A DNA stretch of 64,000 bases, taken from positions 57,956,300 to 58,020,299 of the forward strand of contig CM049314.1 of NCBI GenBank assembly GCA_026874595.1. Reading direction: 5' to 3'. Below are positions 33,730 through 46,710 of the stretch, piece after piece (position 1 is the stretch's first letter; each line of letters starts with the position of its first letter). This DNA is from Sipunculus nudus. Lineage: Eukaryota > Annelida > Sipuncula > Golfingiida > Sipunculidae. The translations under genes and the position numbers were made by a program. A model generated the notes under the pieces. That model ran no database searches, had not been told where the DNA came from, and worked only from the letters and a program-made list of their open reading frames with translations.

Positions 33730-36700
33730 AAATTTGACCCCTGAATTTTAATTTCACAGTTGGGATAGATATTCCATTTAATTTCTTCATATTGTTCTTG
33801 TTTACGTTTAATGTTCCTATTCCATATAGATTCGTGTTATTTGGGTTTAACGCCATTCGCGAGTTTTTCTGTAAATTGCTCTCTTTGTCTAAAGCATAAT
33901 CTGATATCTGTTACCTATCTCATGAACAAAGTTACATCATCAGCATTCATTGCAACTTTAACATTGTTTACCAAGTAATAAGTCAACTGTAGTTAAATAC
34001 CTTTTATTCCAGTTGCCTGTCTGATTTTAATTGCCATCAGTTCCTGGCCAAGAACAAAAACCAGGGGAGAAAACGGACACCCCTCTCTGACCCCAGACTG
34101 AACTTGAAACATTTGAGAAAGCCAGACTTTGAGTTGTATACAGTATCACTGCCATTAATAAAACTGACACCAAATGTATTAACTGCTAACCGTAACCGAA
34201 TATCTTCATTATCTCTAGGATCTACTCGTTGTTAATCGAATGAAAGGCGCTTTAATATCTAGCGTTATTACAGCCCAAAAAATATTGTCTTTGTTTGCGT
34301 AATTTACGATGTCATCTATTTGTCTGATTATAGTGACTATGTTGCAACATCTAATAAAACCCATCTGGTCTGAATTTACTTTATCACTGTTTACGGACTG
34401 CAACCTCATAGCGAGCACCTTCCGCTGTAATTTATAATCGGTGTTGCATACACTAATAGGCCGCAAATTACACAATTCATCCTCTGGCAATGTTTCCCCA
34501 TTGTTCAGTAAAGTAACAACCCCCCTTTTGTTGTTGTGTGGATAACATTCCTGTTTTATATGCACAGTTAAAAGAATTGACAAGAAGTGATTTCACAGTT
34601 GGCCAAAAAAAAATGATTTAATAAATAAATAAAACATTTCCGTTGTAAGTCCACCTTATCCGTTATTTGGTTCGTTTTTCATTTTCCTTAAGGCACTTGC
34701 AACTTCAGCCGAGATATCGAGACCTTCACATTCTCCTTTTTATTCTTCATTAAGTCTAGGGATAAACATACCATCTTTAAATTAATTAATCTTAGTTGGC
34801 ATGCATTCATCTGAAAACCCTTGTTTGCGTCTTTATAGATCCCTGTAATAAGTTATTTGAGCATTTAAAATATCGGCCTGTTTTGTTAGCACATTACTAT
34901 ATGTAGTTTTGAGACTTGTTTTCGTTTTTCCTTGTTCCCTTGACTTCTCTAAACTAAGAAAATATTTCTTGCTTCTTTCCCCTTGCTCACACCATTTGGC
35001 CCTTGCTCTTGTTCGTATGCTATATATCAAGTTCCCGTTGGATCTGAATGAATTTATTTTGTATCAGTTTATGTCTCATGTCATAGTTTGCTTCTGTCTG
35101 TTAAAGTTTATTTAACAATATATCTTTCTTAGTTATATTGATTTACCACGACAATAAATCTATGTAATCTCTTTAATTTTGGCTTTACAACTTTCCCATA
35201 TGAATTGCCAGTTATTAAATTTTCAGAACGAAGGGACTCTTGTCTCTGTGTTTATATGTATTGTGACGATAGTGCCTCTGTGACGAGTAAGCTGTTAATA
35301 ACTTAATCCATAGTGCTTCGTTAGCGAAAACGTAGTCTATTCTCCTAGTAAGGAAAGGATTACTCCGACTCCATGTAAAAGCGCTTTTTATATCCATGCA
35401 TTACACGCCACACATAAATTAACAGGGAATTTTGCATCATGTCATTAAGGGCCCTGTCATCTCGTTTTCTGTGAACTTTGCCTGATACATTGTTAAGAGA
35501 GTTATTCCATTACTGAATTAAAATCTCCTCACACTGCGATAAATCAGTCAGAGTCCTGAGATGCTAAGGTATCCTGTATTCTACTGAAGACTTCTACCTT
35601 TTCCTTACTTGCACAGGGCGCATATATGTTAAATATTTTTTTCTCATCTGCGTATGTTTCTTGTAAGCAAGCGATATTTATTTTGTTGCTTTCGTTTCAT
35701 CAATAATTGTGTTTCTTCTTATTTTGTCCTCAAACCATGTATATTTAAACTTACAATTTTACAATTGAATTCGACGTATTTAAAAGTCCGTATACCTTTA
35801 ATGCAAAGTCTGTGGACAATCCGTACTAACAGGTCAGAGAAACGAAGCGTACCTCCTCTTGGCTGGCGAATCCTGCATCACATGTCGTTTTTGTTCTTGG
35901 TTGTCCACAGGGGAGAGAGCGTTGGCCTTACGTTTCTTGGAGTCTGAGCGGATGTCGGCGAGGTAGTTGGTAATGGCTTATTTTTCTTTACCGCTGAGCG
36001 TGATAATGATCTTGGGCGATTTTGGTCTGATTTTCCCCGTGTGTTTTCTGTTCCCTCTCTCTCTTCGAGGTTGGCGTTTGTCTTTGTATGTCTGTGTGTT
36101 AGCTACCTCAGTGTCTTGTGCCTGTATCTCGGGGTCTGGTTGCTGAGTCGGGTGGAATATGACTTCCCCCATTTCTAGTATCTCACATTCTGGGTCATCA
36201 GTCCTGTGTCCATCCTTTCGACAAGATTTACATTTTATAGGAGCGTCACATTCATGTTTGTATTGTCCCACGTTCAGAAAATGTCCACAGCTTTTATTTT
36301 TTCTCTTTTTTCTTCCATTACCTTTTGTGGTACACTTTGTGGCGTCGAAAATTCCCATTCGTATTTTCCTAGGGAGGCAATTATTTTGTTTAGATATATA
36401 TACAAATCGCTTTCCAGTTTTCCAACGTGGGAGCTGACCATTATGATAACGGTCACATTCACCATATATTTTTGATCTCAGTTGGTATCCTAAGTTTTCT
36501 TGCGTTCGCTTTATTTCGTCAGTGAAAACGAAAGTGGAATGGCTCCAATCTTAACGCGAGTGGTGGGGTTTTCTTCTGTTCCCTCGGAGTCCGTTTGTTG
36601 GCTTACAACATAGGGATTAACAGCATGAGGTATAATGGTGAGGCTCCTTAAATGTAAACCCTCTATAAGCAAGCGAGCCCTAGCGTCACTTGATTTTGGA

Positions 36701-37080
36701 TATAATCAAGACGCCCCTGATCCGCTGAGCGTTCTCTATTGTCCCGTATCGCGACCACCTCGCCGGCAGCGCACAGCTCTCTTGTTGATATGTTAACTGG
36801 TTTTGAGCCTCGGCCTTTGCGCCTTTGCACCGAGTGAATTCAGTTTCAACTCTGGTTGATTGGGTATTGCTAGCAACGCTAGATGCAGGTCCTTGTTTAT
36901 TGTTTGCATGTTTTTTTTCGCCATCCATTCTTATAACTTATAACCGGCCAAATTACAGTCCACAACCTGCAATCACGACGCACGGATACAATTCTTACAA
37001 ACCGACAGTCCACCGAGCCACAAATCAAAGATAAAACACTTTAAAGCGAGAACCCTTAAAAGTCCTGCCCAGCCGACATC
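33730..37080 (-). mobile_element. Near full-length but dead Tx1/L1-like LINE, minus strand
   Basis: ORF1 begins at about 36928 (MDGEKKHANNKQGP). It continues through 36465-36274 to a cysteine/histidine region at 36358-35978 with a zinc knuckle (KCKSCRKDGHRTDDPEC, C-x2-C-x4-H-x6-C). ORF2 follows in broken frames: endonuclease end (FTWSRSNPFLTRRIDYVFAN, 35397-35215), linker (RARAKWCEQGERSKKYFLSL, 35030-34833), RT (LCNLRPISVCNTDYKL, 34583-34215), and a decayed active site read as NADDV near 33930-33950. The 5' UTR-like sequence runs to about 37080. It is homologous to 15450-17880 in the same relative place and orientation. Confidence 0.85.
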
Positions 37081-37299
37081 ATTCGGAATCGGAACTGTCT
37101 ACATTTTCTTTATTTATTAACAAAATGAGTAGGGGTGTCTTTTTTCAATTACTCTCATTGTATAGAAATATATATACGTTTTGATTCTATTCTGTATGTT
37201 CGATTGCCTAATATCAATACATCTACCTTTCTTATGAACCTTTTGGTTAGGTTCATTGACGTATTTCGGTTGCATTCCTTTTTGAATTTTTTTCCTCTG

Positions 37300-37317
37300 A
37301 ATATATATATATATATT

Positions 37318-37386
<69 letters not shown>
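37300..37386. repeat. (TA)n microsatellite at the start of flank C, copy 3
   Basis: Long TA run with the same right-hand neighbour as at 20206. Confidence 0.95.
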
Positions 37387-37389
<3 letters not shown>

Positions 37390-38268
37390 GATTCTCCTTA
37401 TTATATCCTTTTTATCAAATATACATATCTTCATATAATAAAACGTTTTTATGGATATTTCTTTTTATATTTAGTTTTTTAACTTTTCAAATATTTTCAT
37501 TACATTTGTTTTACTTACCTTATCTATTTCTTATTGCCTACGACGTTCCACTTGTTCAACTATATGTACATCACTCATCTCTCCACCATTCTTGCTTTAC
37601 CCCCCTTAACTGCAACTACAATGTTGGGTTTAACTGTGCACAAATCTATTTGTTTCCTTTAACAGACACACAGACTCCAATCTACCACTGTCACCATTCT
37701 TTGCATCTTTCTGTTTCTCTCTACATGGACGCCCCTCCCGTTTTACACAAAATTAGTAGCTATAAATTCCAATTCGGGGTCGCTGCCGGTTCTTATAACG
37801 TCAACATTTCCCATGTGCTTTCACATGGGATTTCACTGATAATAAAGTTAAATACCTCCACTTTTTGCGTGCTTGCAACTTGCCTTAATTGCACAGTTGG
37901 TTACGCAGACGGCTTCTGGACATGCGGTCAGTGGTTCGAGTCTCCTTCTGTCTTGATAACATTGCATGTTATTCTTTATATACAAATGAGTCATGTGTCT
38001 ATTCCTTTCCTGATTAGCAGCTTCAGGATAACGCTAACAACGGTAATCGGGGAGTTAAAAATGACATAGATATATAAACGTCTTTATCAAAATATACGTT
38101 TGCCCCCTCCCCCAACAAAATAAAAACTGAACCCAGTTTTACTCTATCCTCATCAAATATATCGCCCTCTTTAGCGAGTTTAAATTTGAAGGCACATCCA
38201 GTATTATAGTATTAAAATCTTTCTCATATGACGTTCATACATTGTACAGTTATTCAGTGTAAGTTTAA
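37387..38268. repeat. Distal part of upstream flank C, copy 3
   Basis: Collinear with 20207-21290. The 187-aa ORF at 37506-38069 is not conserved in the duplicate (stops and frameshifts) and runs through the SINE-like module, so it is not annotated as a gene. Confidence 0.65.
37810..37945 (+). repeat. tRNA-like SINE module with hairpin, copy 3
   Basis: Counterpart of 20913-21050. Hairpin 37810-37829 is a perfect 8-bp stem (cccatgtg/cacatggg) with a 4-nt loop. A-box-like 'cacagttggttacgcaga' is at 37892-37909 and B-box 'ggttcgagtct' at 37933-37943. Both promoter boxes and the hairpin are preserved between copies although neighbouring bases differ. Confidence 0.5.
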
Positions 38269-40600
38269 ATGATAAAAAAGAACAGCTTCAAATTCAAGAA
38301 TCCCTTAATGGAAGGTGATCATTATAAATTCCCAAGGTTAAATGTGCGTAGCATCAGTAATTATGTAAGACGCAGGAAACTTTTAAATTTGTTAACAAAA
38401 CACGACATGGATAGAGAAGTAAGTTTTATTCAGGAAACTCATTCAGTAGGAAAGAGAGCCATTGTTTCTACAGACCCTACTATTATTTTTTATAACTGTT
38501 ATTTCATGAATTCTCTTTTCAAGATTTAAGAAATATTTTGAACTGCGCTCACCCTGCTCATACCACTTCTTTAACTCTTTGTATTTTCAAGAATACTTAT
38601 ATCATTACACTCTTTAATATTACTCCCTACCTGCTCCACTTCATTTTGCTAAGCTTATCCGCTTTATTCTGTTAGCTCTGCTTTTTTCTTTTGAGTATGC
38701 TAATTTTAATTTGGTGATAAATATGGTGTCTTCAGCTGATGAATTATTAAATTTCCATTACGATGGTTTTACAACACCTTACATTTTGTGGTCTAGGGGT
38801 ACTTAACAAGGGAATACAATATCCGCATATTTGTTTATATTAGTTTTGGAAGTTTTAACACCATAAGATCGTATAAATAAAAATATCCAAGGAGTCCATG
38901 TCGATGCATATGGACAAAAGATGACATGTTTTGCAGATGACATAATTTTTTTCATCAGGAACACAACTTCATTTGAAACTTTGATTAGCCATATATATGG
39001 GTTTTCACAATTTCTTTCCTACATGTCAATAAAATAAATCTGGGGCAGCCTGGATAGGTGCAAGTAAACATAGTGTACAACAACCAGTTTCATGTAAATT
39101 GGTGAAACTGACAAAAGGAGCAATAAAATTCTTTGCATATGGCAATCCTATTATCAAGATATCAGTAGAAACTTATTTTTGAAAATATGAGAGAAAAGGT
39201 GAGAAAATCTTTACTGTGTGGTCAAGCAGAAATTAAGCATTGTTTGGAAGGGCAAAATTTGTAGAACATTAGCTTTATCCAAAGTTATTTATGTATGCAA
39301 TATGCACGTACCACCTAAGTCATTCGTAGATATAGTTATATCAATGATGACACAATTTTTATGGAGAGTAAAAAAAAAACAAAAAAAAACTTAGGGTCAG
39401 ATATAGTACACTGATAGGACCATACCATAAAGGTGGTATAAACTTTGTAGACTTAGCAAGCAGGCTGAAAACTCAAAGAATAATATGGATTAAATGGTTG
39501 ATCCTATGTAATAATGCTTATGCTTGGAAAGCAGTACCAAGGTTTTATCTTTGGAGAACCGCTGGAGTTACCAATGTGTCTTCATACTTTGAACCCAATA
39601 GAATACCATAAAAGAAACCAGGCTTTTATAAACAATGTTTGGAAGATAGGTCACAATTTGTCTCAAAAGAACCAACCCTAAAAAATGAGTTAAAACTGCA
39701 AACTCTTTGGAACAATAGGTGGGTTAAAGTGGATGAAAAGTCAGTTTATTGAAAACATTTGAATTTATGTGGAATAAGGTTTGTTAAAGACTGTATCAAA
39801 GAAGAAAAAACGCTAAAATGGTATGAATTGATTAAATAATATCCAAATATTAGATCTCATATGGGGACCCAAATTAGCCGCAATACCATGTTACTGTTTA
39901 CTATTGCAAAACAAAGGTATCGAATCTAATAAAGGTATATCAGATGAGCCTATAATTATTACAACAAAGGTTATAACAAATATACAATCTTTGTCTTCTA
40001 AATATGTTTATGATAAATTGCCTGAAAAAAAATCAACTGCACTCGATCAATGGTCCAATCAAGACATACAAAACAGGATGATAATATCAACTGGGAGAGT
40101 TACTTTGGGGCCTTCCAAAAAATCTCATTGAATATGTTCTCAAGGGAATTCTTATTTAAAATACTCTAAAACTGTTTAACAACCAACAGTTTATTATATA
40201 AATGAAGTTAGTTGATAGTTACCAATGTTCTTATTGCTTCATAGAATATGTGACCAAGGAACACATTTTTGATGAATGTTTTGTAACAAAAACTCTGTAT
40301 TTTAGAATTGTGGATTGGATGAAATCAAATGCAGTGATATTGCCACCATTAACCTTGTTCACAGTTTTGTATAGTATGTTTCCATTTAAGAATAACCTTT
40401 GGATAAAATTTAGATGCTCCTTACATTTAAAAAGTGTCTATATCAAAGTAAACAGGAATATGGTCAGAACACAAGCATTTAAATACCAACATTTAAAGGA
40501 GCTTGAAATATATAGAAAAAAAAAAAAAAATTCTGAAAAATGGGAAAAAATAAGACAAAATATAAAATACAGCAGCATTGTCGTTTTGTATTGAAAGAGA
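38269..40600 (+). mobile_element. L1-like LINE remnant, plus strand, flank C of copy 3
   Basis: Starts with an endonuclease N-terminus (LNVRSISNYVRRRKLLNLL, then FIQETHS) and, after a large deletion, enters the RT active site (TCFADDIIFFIRNTTSFE, near 38920-38980). The C-terminal part follows in many broken frames: GPYHKGGINFVDLASRLKTQ and WIKWLILCNNAYAWKAVPRF at 39415-39570. Frame 40202-40594 has the zinc-ribbon-like end (YQCSYCFIEYVTKEHIFDEC). Its 3' portion matches 21989-22402 in the other C flank. Confidence 0.8.
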
Positions 40601-41560
40601 AATCAAGGGGAAAATGTGTTCAATAAAGACAAATAGAATATATGTATATTGTGGTAGATTGTGCTCGAGGGCGTTCTTAGCCGATGAGTTCCCGAATCGA
40701 CAAGAGTTACCTCCAGGTTTTGGTAGAGAAGATCCCCAACCTTGACCTCGGAGAAGAAGACCCGGATGTTGCTAAGCCCACAGAGCGGAGCATCTGACCG
40801 AATAAGCACGTCTTCTCACGCTGGGGATTTGTGGTTTTCAGTCTCAGGAGTGATTATCTTTGTAGAGTATGATTCGCTGTACCACAAATGACGGCGAGTC
40901 TAGTTGGAGCTGGATAATATTTCATAAACGAGGTTGATATTAATTTGGTATGTCAATTTCGCTCTGGCCTGTACCCAGCTCGCTACATCCTCTGTAACTC
41001 GGCCCATCCTAGGTAATCCGCTGTGCCTGTTGCTAATTCTGGATGCAGCAGCAGACACGGACCGCTCTGTCATTTTGCCAGGAACCTGTTCTTTACAGGG
41101 AGGTTGTCATTCTTATAACTGTTGAATTAATTCAGTCACGTTACAATTTGACGTCACTCGTGTGTACTTGTAGCAGTCAAAACGTCAGATACTGTTAATT
41201 TGGTAAATAACCAACTGGCGCACCATGTACACCAGTCCCCTTACTTTTATAATCTGATCAACTCTCAGTATATTAAACTTGATCAATTATTAAAGGAACT
41301 AAATTTCCATTGTATTCATACTAATAAAGAATATATCCCCATCCATAGAAATCTGCTTATTAAATATATTATTTATTTTTTTCCAAGTGTGTTTGGGAAT
41401 ATTCTTAATGTGATTTGACATTATACTCAGTACATCTGAATACTTTATAAATTCTTTCTTATTTTATCCCAAAGAGTATTGAAGATACTAGACAAGCAAC
41501 AATGGCCCTTTTAACAAGTGGGTTTGTAGGCTGATTCGCTAAAAAATAGCCTCTTTGTTC
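40601..41560. repeat. Flank C, middle part, copy 3
   Basis: Collinear with 22403-23300; no intact ORF. Confidence 0.6.
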
Positions 41561-41569
41561 AAACGATTT

Positions 41570-42219
41570 CTCTTGTAATTGTCAATAGCATAAGAGAATT
41601 TATTCACCCTGTTCATCATGGCAATGAACGTGTGCACGGCAACTGTCTCGGAACTGGTTTATTGGCTGCCATTTGTTTTGACTTGTGATTCAGCTCAAGC
41701 AATCGTTACCATACACAAGGTAAAGCCGTGACAATTTTTCGTTCTAGACCTGGAGAAGGTTACCAACTACCCTGCTTATGATTTGACAAAATTGATCCAT
41801 GATGGTTCCATCATTATAACTCCTGTGCATACTCCAGAAACATAAAGTCAGAGATCTCAGTCCTTCAAACCAATCTGTACCCTGGTAATGAATCTGAGAC
41901 AAATGTTATGCGCTCCCATGCTGCTGGTATATGGGACAGAGAAAGAACTGTGGCGTCAAGTCAAGCTGCAAAATCCAACTCTGGTAACAAAATTGACCAA
42001 ATTATGTATGCTTTGCCAAGAAGCAGTATTTACCATCAGCGGTCAGACGAGCCACCACCAGTTAAGCGGGCTATAGGATATGCATAAGGCATGCAGAATC
42101 ATGATCAATTTGTCCAAGACAGAACATGGTCACATGTTGGAAACAGAGATTATCTGCTCCAGTCTGCTGGCGGGGCCACTGAATCAATAGAATTGTCAGT
42201 GAAATATCTTGCTGTTTAG
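41570..42219 (+). pseudogene. Decayed coding segment of unknown family, flank C of copy 3
   Basis: Duplicate of 23690-24353. The frame 41908-42219 (starting at an ATG) shares TVASSQAA.SNS.NK, MYALPRS.IYHQR.DEPPPVK, DRTW and AGGATES with copy 2 and carries one in-frame TAA after the GYA residues. Upstream, EKVTNYP and DGS.IITPVHT are recognisable with a frameshift. Not recognised. Confidence 0.4.
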
Positions 42220-43019
42220 ACGGCCCTTATTCTCAGGAATGTTGAAGTTACATCTTTTCTCATCTATCAACATTGCTGTGTTTACAAACATGTTGTTGAT
42301 AAACAAGTTCAGAGAACCTTCACGGAGGCCTTATCAGAAATTTCAATGACCAGGATTCCCCTTAGTTCACTTATATATATACACAGAGGAAGTCAGAAAG
42401 CACATGAATTCTTTCTTTTATATATCATTCTTTGTACTACATGTGTATTTGTTATTGTGAAACCCATAATTTTAAAGTACTTCTTATTTTTTTCTGTTTT
42501 TTTTACACTTTGGCTTTAAGCAAGGATTGATCTGAAGACTGTTGAACTTGACTTTGATCGTCAAAGTTAGAAATATTTGAAAATACAGAATTTAATGATT
42601 TATCATTTTCCTTATTCTTTTAAGAACTACATATTTTCCCTCAAAAATTTGATATACACATTTTATAAGCAACGGTTTCGGAAGAGTTAGAAAATAATGT
42701 TGCCTTGACCTAGCAAAGGACTAATTTATGCTTCAGATGCTTATAAAAATATTATACCCAATGTCTAGGGTTATAACGGGATATTGTGTGCCAGAAATGT
42801 CTAGGTTTTAATTTATTTAAATTCGGATTCATGAAGATGAAATTACAATTAAAAATATCTCTAACAATATTTCGTATTATCCTTCCATAACAAAACAAAA
42901 ATTAAGAAATAATGAGAAAAATATCTTTTCATATAAAAAAACAGTCATTATCTGACAATAAAATTAATGTATATGGTGTAGTCTGTGATGTTAACACGTT
43001 GTTATTTTCTATGTTTCAG
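42220..43019 (+). promoter_or_regulatory. Gene-proximal upstream region and splice acceptor of copy 3
   Basis: Homologous to the region before the other copies. It ends in the acceptor 'ttttctatgtttcag' (AG at 43018-43019), 12 nt before the start codon. Confidence 0.6.
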
Positions 43020-43031
43020 TTTTAAAGAGCG

Positions 43032-44681
43032 ATGAACCAGAAGAGCTACATCAATAATCCACCATCGCTTCCTCTCCTTTATACAACATGGCCGGAACTG
43101 TTAGACGAACATGTCAAGAAACACCCCCATAAGGTGGCGCTGAAGATTTACACAGAAGATATGAATTCTGATTCGCTGACATACGCCGGACTCCAGCAGA
43201 AATCCATGGCGGTTGCTACTGTTCTCCGACGCTTGGTGCCTGAACTGAAATATGGGGACACGGTAGGCATTGTCGGTGCTAACTCGTGCGAACTGCTGAT
43301 AAACATACATGCAGTATTCGCTTTAGGCGCCGTGATTGTGTCTATTCCACATTATGTTAAAACAGCTAAAGACCTACGTCCCTTCCTGAAATCAACACAG
43401 TGTAAATTATTGGTTTTCCAGCACGGTTGTTTGGATTCCTCCACATTGGGTCCAATAGAGGAGCAGGGTACCAGACTAGTTCGTTATGGAGATAATGGTG
43501 AGGAGGACATCAATGGAATTAGATCCCTCAGCAAACTTCTGGAAGATGTGACTTCATCGGTCGTGAATGATACTAAGAAGTTGAAAAATGAAATTTGCCC
43601 CGATTTGGCAGCCGCAGTATTTTTTACTTCGGGGAGTACTGGCGTGCCTAAAGCTGTCATTTACTCACATTTCCAGCTGATTAACAATGTCAATGTTTTC
43701 GGAAAACAACTGAAGCTTACGCAAAACGATATATTCTTCAACGACAGGGCCATTGTCCATATCGCGCCATTCCAATGCATACATTGGTTTCTGGTTCCAG
43801 GCCTGTGCTCTGTCTGTCTGGACACTCATCTCACAAAAACCGACATAAAGACAATATTTAAAATCATAAAAAGAGAAAATTGCACCGTTTCTCTGGCGTT
43901 TGGTTATGTTCTCTACGATATGCTGAATGCCGAAAAATTAGCAAAGCAATACCTTAGTTCCCTAAGGCTTCTCATCACATCCGGGCATACGTTGAACGAA
44001 CGAATAGCATCAGAGTTCCGACGGATATTACCAGATATTTGGCTGGTTAATGCGTTTGGGTCAACAGAAATAGGATGCACTCTGATGAATCAGGAACGAT
44101 TGGAGGGACAGGAAGACGGCTTCATAGGGCCGCCCTTGCCGTACTATGAAATCAAAATTGTTGGAGATCATGGCGAGACATTACGACTTGGCGAAATTGG
44201 CGAGCTGTATATAAGAGGCCTTTTAATGGCGATGGGGTATATGCATGAAGAAAGCCTACAGGATCTGACGTCACGGGAGGGGTGGTTTGCCACCGGTGAC
44301 GTGGCCGTGATGAACGATAGCGGTCATATAAGGATCGTAGGGAGATACATCGACATAATCAAACGTGCTGGGATTAAAATATGTCCAGCAGAAGTTGAAA
44401 ATGTAATTTCTGAACATCCTGAAATCAGTGCTGTCCAGGTGTTTGGCGTCCCCGACGAGCGCCTAGGAGAAGAGATATACGCATGTGTGATTCTGAAGCA
44501 GGGCAGCACGATGAAGGAAGCGAATTTGTTGGAATGGTTTGCCGAAAGATTCAAAGATTCCAAAATTGGAGATTATAGGGCCCCTAAGTATGTGGAACTA
44601 TTTGAAGTCTTTCCACGCCTTCCTTCTGGAAAGGTATTCCGAAAAGAACTTAAGGCAGAAATCCTTGGGCGTATGGGCTAG
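43032..44681 (+). CDS. Acyl-CoA synthetase, ANL superfamily (ACSF2-like), copy 3
   Basis: Open 549-aa frame collinear with copy 1 without gaps. Motifs: TSGSTGVPK (199-207), FGSTE (342-346), TGD (421-423), GRYIDIIKRAGIKICPAEVE (437-456) and LPSGKVFRK with Lys534. The A8 glycine 447 is kept, but Gly341 before the A5 motif is Ala (NAFGSTE) and the A8 Tyr451, part of the usual IYP, is Cys. It shares with copy 2 SIPHYVKTAKD, GPIEEQG and LTKTDIKTIFKI, so these two are sister copies, as their C-type flanks also say. Predicted to make an acyl adenylate and then acyl-CoA, probably in the cytosol. The start is the first ATG after the conserved acceptor. Antisense ORFs inside it are shadows. Confidence 0.93.
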   Translation: MNQKSYINNPPSLPLLYTTWPELLDEHVKKHPHKVALKIYTEDMNSDSLTYAGLQQKSMAVATVLRRLVPELKYGDTVGIVGANSCELLINIHAVFALGAVIVSIPHYVKTAKDLRPFLKSTQCKLLVFQHGCLDSSTLGPIEEQGTRLVRYGDNGEEDINGIRSLSKLLEDVTSSVVNDTKKLKNEICPDLAAAVFFTSGSTGVPKAVIYSHFQLINNVNVFGKQLKLTQNDIFFNDRAIVHIAPFQCIHWFLVPGLCSVCLDTHLTKTDIKTIFKIIKRENCTVSLAFGYVLYDMLNAEKLAKQYLSSLRLLITSGHTLNERIASEFRRILPDIWLVNAFGSTEIGCTLMNQERLEGQEDGFIGPPLPYYEIKIVGDHGETLRLGEIGELYIRGLLMAMGYMHEESLQDLTSREGWFATGDVAVMNDSGHIRIVGRYIDIIKRAGIKICPAEVENVISEHPEISAVQVFGVPDERLGEEIYACVILKQGSTMKEANLLEWFAERFKDSKIGDYRAPKYVELFEVFPRLPSGKVFRKELKAEILGRMG

Positions 44682-45157
44682 AACAAGTTCATATTACTTG
44701 TATATCTGACATTTGCATTACAGAAAAGAAAGGATATATATTTAAAATACTAATATAATATATTAAATATGAATATCACAATATATAACTGCGAAATGCT
44801 CCTCTAAATCAACTGTGAATATCAGCTTTTGCTATTATTTGTCAAATATATTATTAATATTATATATTATTATTGGCAAAGGAAGGTTTACACGTTCTTT
44901 AAAATTCTAAACCAAATTATTTTTCAGCGAACGTTGTAGCTTATGCGATGGTGTGTGGCGTTATCCTTCGTCGGAATGTTAATTTCAAGTAATATTCCGG
45001 ATGTCTCAAAGATTTAAGGAAAGCGATCTGCGGTTTATTCCGTATAGAATGTAAAAAATTGAACATAATGGCCCTTAAAAGTCTTTAAAAATACCTTACA
45101 AAATATAAATATTTTAAATTCTTGATTGCAAACATTAAAATGTAACAAATGTACAGA

Positions 45158-45205
<48 letters not shown>

Positions 45206-45465
45206 TTTCATGAGGCATTACGATTTATGCTGATAATGGTTTTCAGATTAGAGCTTTATAATTGTTTATCAAATTAAAGGAGGATTAATGATATTCCCAA
45301 TCAAGTGTCCGTGTTTGCGAAAAAATGAAGTGTCACTAGTATTAATATCACTTTATTATATCGTCAGGTTTAATTATGTGTGGACAACAAATTGCCGGGC
45401 TCCACTTGTCATTTTGTCGAACTAATTCGATGGCTATAACCGTTGTGCGTATCAGGGTGCAATGC
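44682..45465. repeat. Downstream flank B of copy 3, proximal part
   Basis: Collinear with 26819-27640, including a (TA)n run at 45160-45202; no gene. Confidence 0.7.
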
Positions 45466-46710
45466 ATTTTAGCTCAGCTGAATATAGATCATTTGATTTT
45501 TAGGCATCATCCATCGTCCGTCGTACGTAATGCCGTCTGTCCGGTCAGTCGTAACTGTCTGACCTAGAAACTTCTTACTTGATATCAAAGTAAATGTAGT
45601 TCCCTGTGACCTTTAATTTACGAGTTAAGCGCGTTTTTATGAGTTTTCCGCAATTAAAAATTCAGACATTTTTTAGTGTTTTATGCTGCAAAACAAAAAT
45701 TTTGCACTCAACCCTTAAACTAAAACATTATGGATCAGCTGCACATATTACGTTGAAACCATGCAAAAATGAAATACATCGTCCAAGCCAGTTCTTCAGA
45801 ACTATAGTGGACCCAGTTGCAAACATTTGAGCTGTTTTTTTATATATGAAATTCATACTTTAGATTAAATATCTCAGGTATGATTGTATGAATCTTTCTG
45901 AAATTCGTCAAGCTTTTTGATCATGGAAAGTCGTTTCAACTCTGAAAGACTGGTGCGGTAGACTAGCTGTAGAATACGAGTGGCACGATCTACATTTTCT
46001 TTATTTTTTCCCATTTCGTTATTGTATTTATCGTACACAGAATTAACGCAAGCCAGTTAACCAGTTAACAAGGCACAAATCGTTACCGCTTGATCTAAAA
46101 CTGTTCACCTAATATTTAGGTAGGCCCCTTTGTAAGGCTTCTGTTATCCTGTATAAGGCTATTTATGTGTTTTTGGTAAAGTCAGGCTCGTGATAGTGTT
46201 GTGGGCTACATAACAAAACACTTGCACTCAGCGCTATACCTAAAACATTGTGCATCATCTGCCCATATAACATTGTTACCATGCACAAGATTAAGAAAAT
46301 CCGACCAGCCGGTTCACCAGAAATATTTCAGACATAGTTTCAAAATGTTTACATCTTCAGCTGTTTATGTATGAAATTAATACTCATCGGTAACATCTCA
46401 GTAATATTTGCATTGATCTTTCTGAAATTCGACAAGCTTATTAACCACGGAAAGTCTTTCAACTTTGAAAGACTGGTTGCGCCATCTTCATTTTCTTAAT
46501 TTTTGCACAATTTTAATGTATTTTTTATTTAGAAATTACGGACGGTCAGATGTTCACAAAGCACAAATTGTAACCGCTTGACCTATAAACATCTTACTTT
46601 AAATAGGTCCTTAGTAAATCATCGAGCATACCAAATCTTAGGCCACCATGACATAAATTTGCAAGTTACACCAGTTAGTGTATGATTTTAACACCAAATA
46701 ATTTACACAC
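45465..46710. repeat. Roughly 500-bp imperfect tandem repeat block in flank B, copy 3
   Basis: Same composition as 27640-28930: 'tttgcactcaaccc' near 45700, 'cttgcactcagcgc' near 46222, and a third partial unit with 'gtaaccgcttgacct' near 46570. Confidence 0.7.

Noticed and set aside
37506..38069. 187-aa plus-strand ORF
   Set aside because: Its counterpart in flank C of copy 2 is broken by stops and frameshifts, it crosses the SINE-like boxes, and it has no motif.
43101..43310. Antisense ORFs inside the synthetase copies (also 25237-25446, 44324-44563, 54384-54590)
   Set aside because: Shadow frames of a strongly coding strand; no independent signal.
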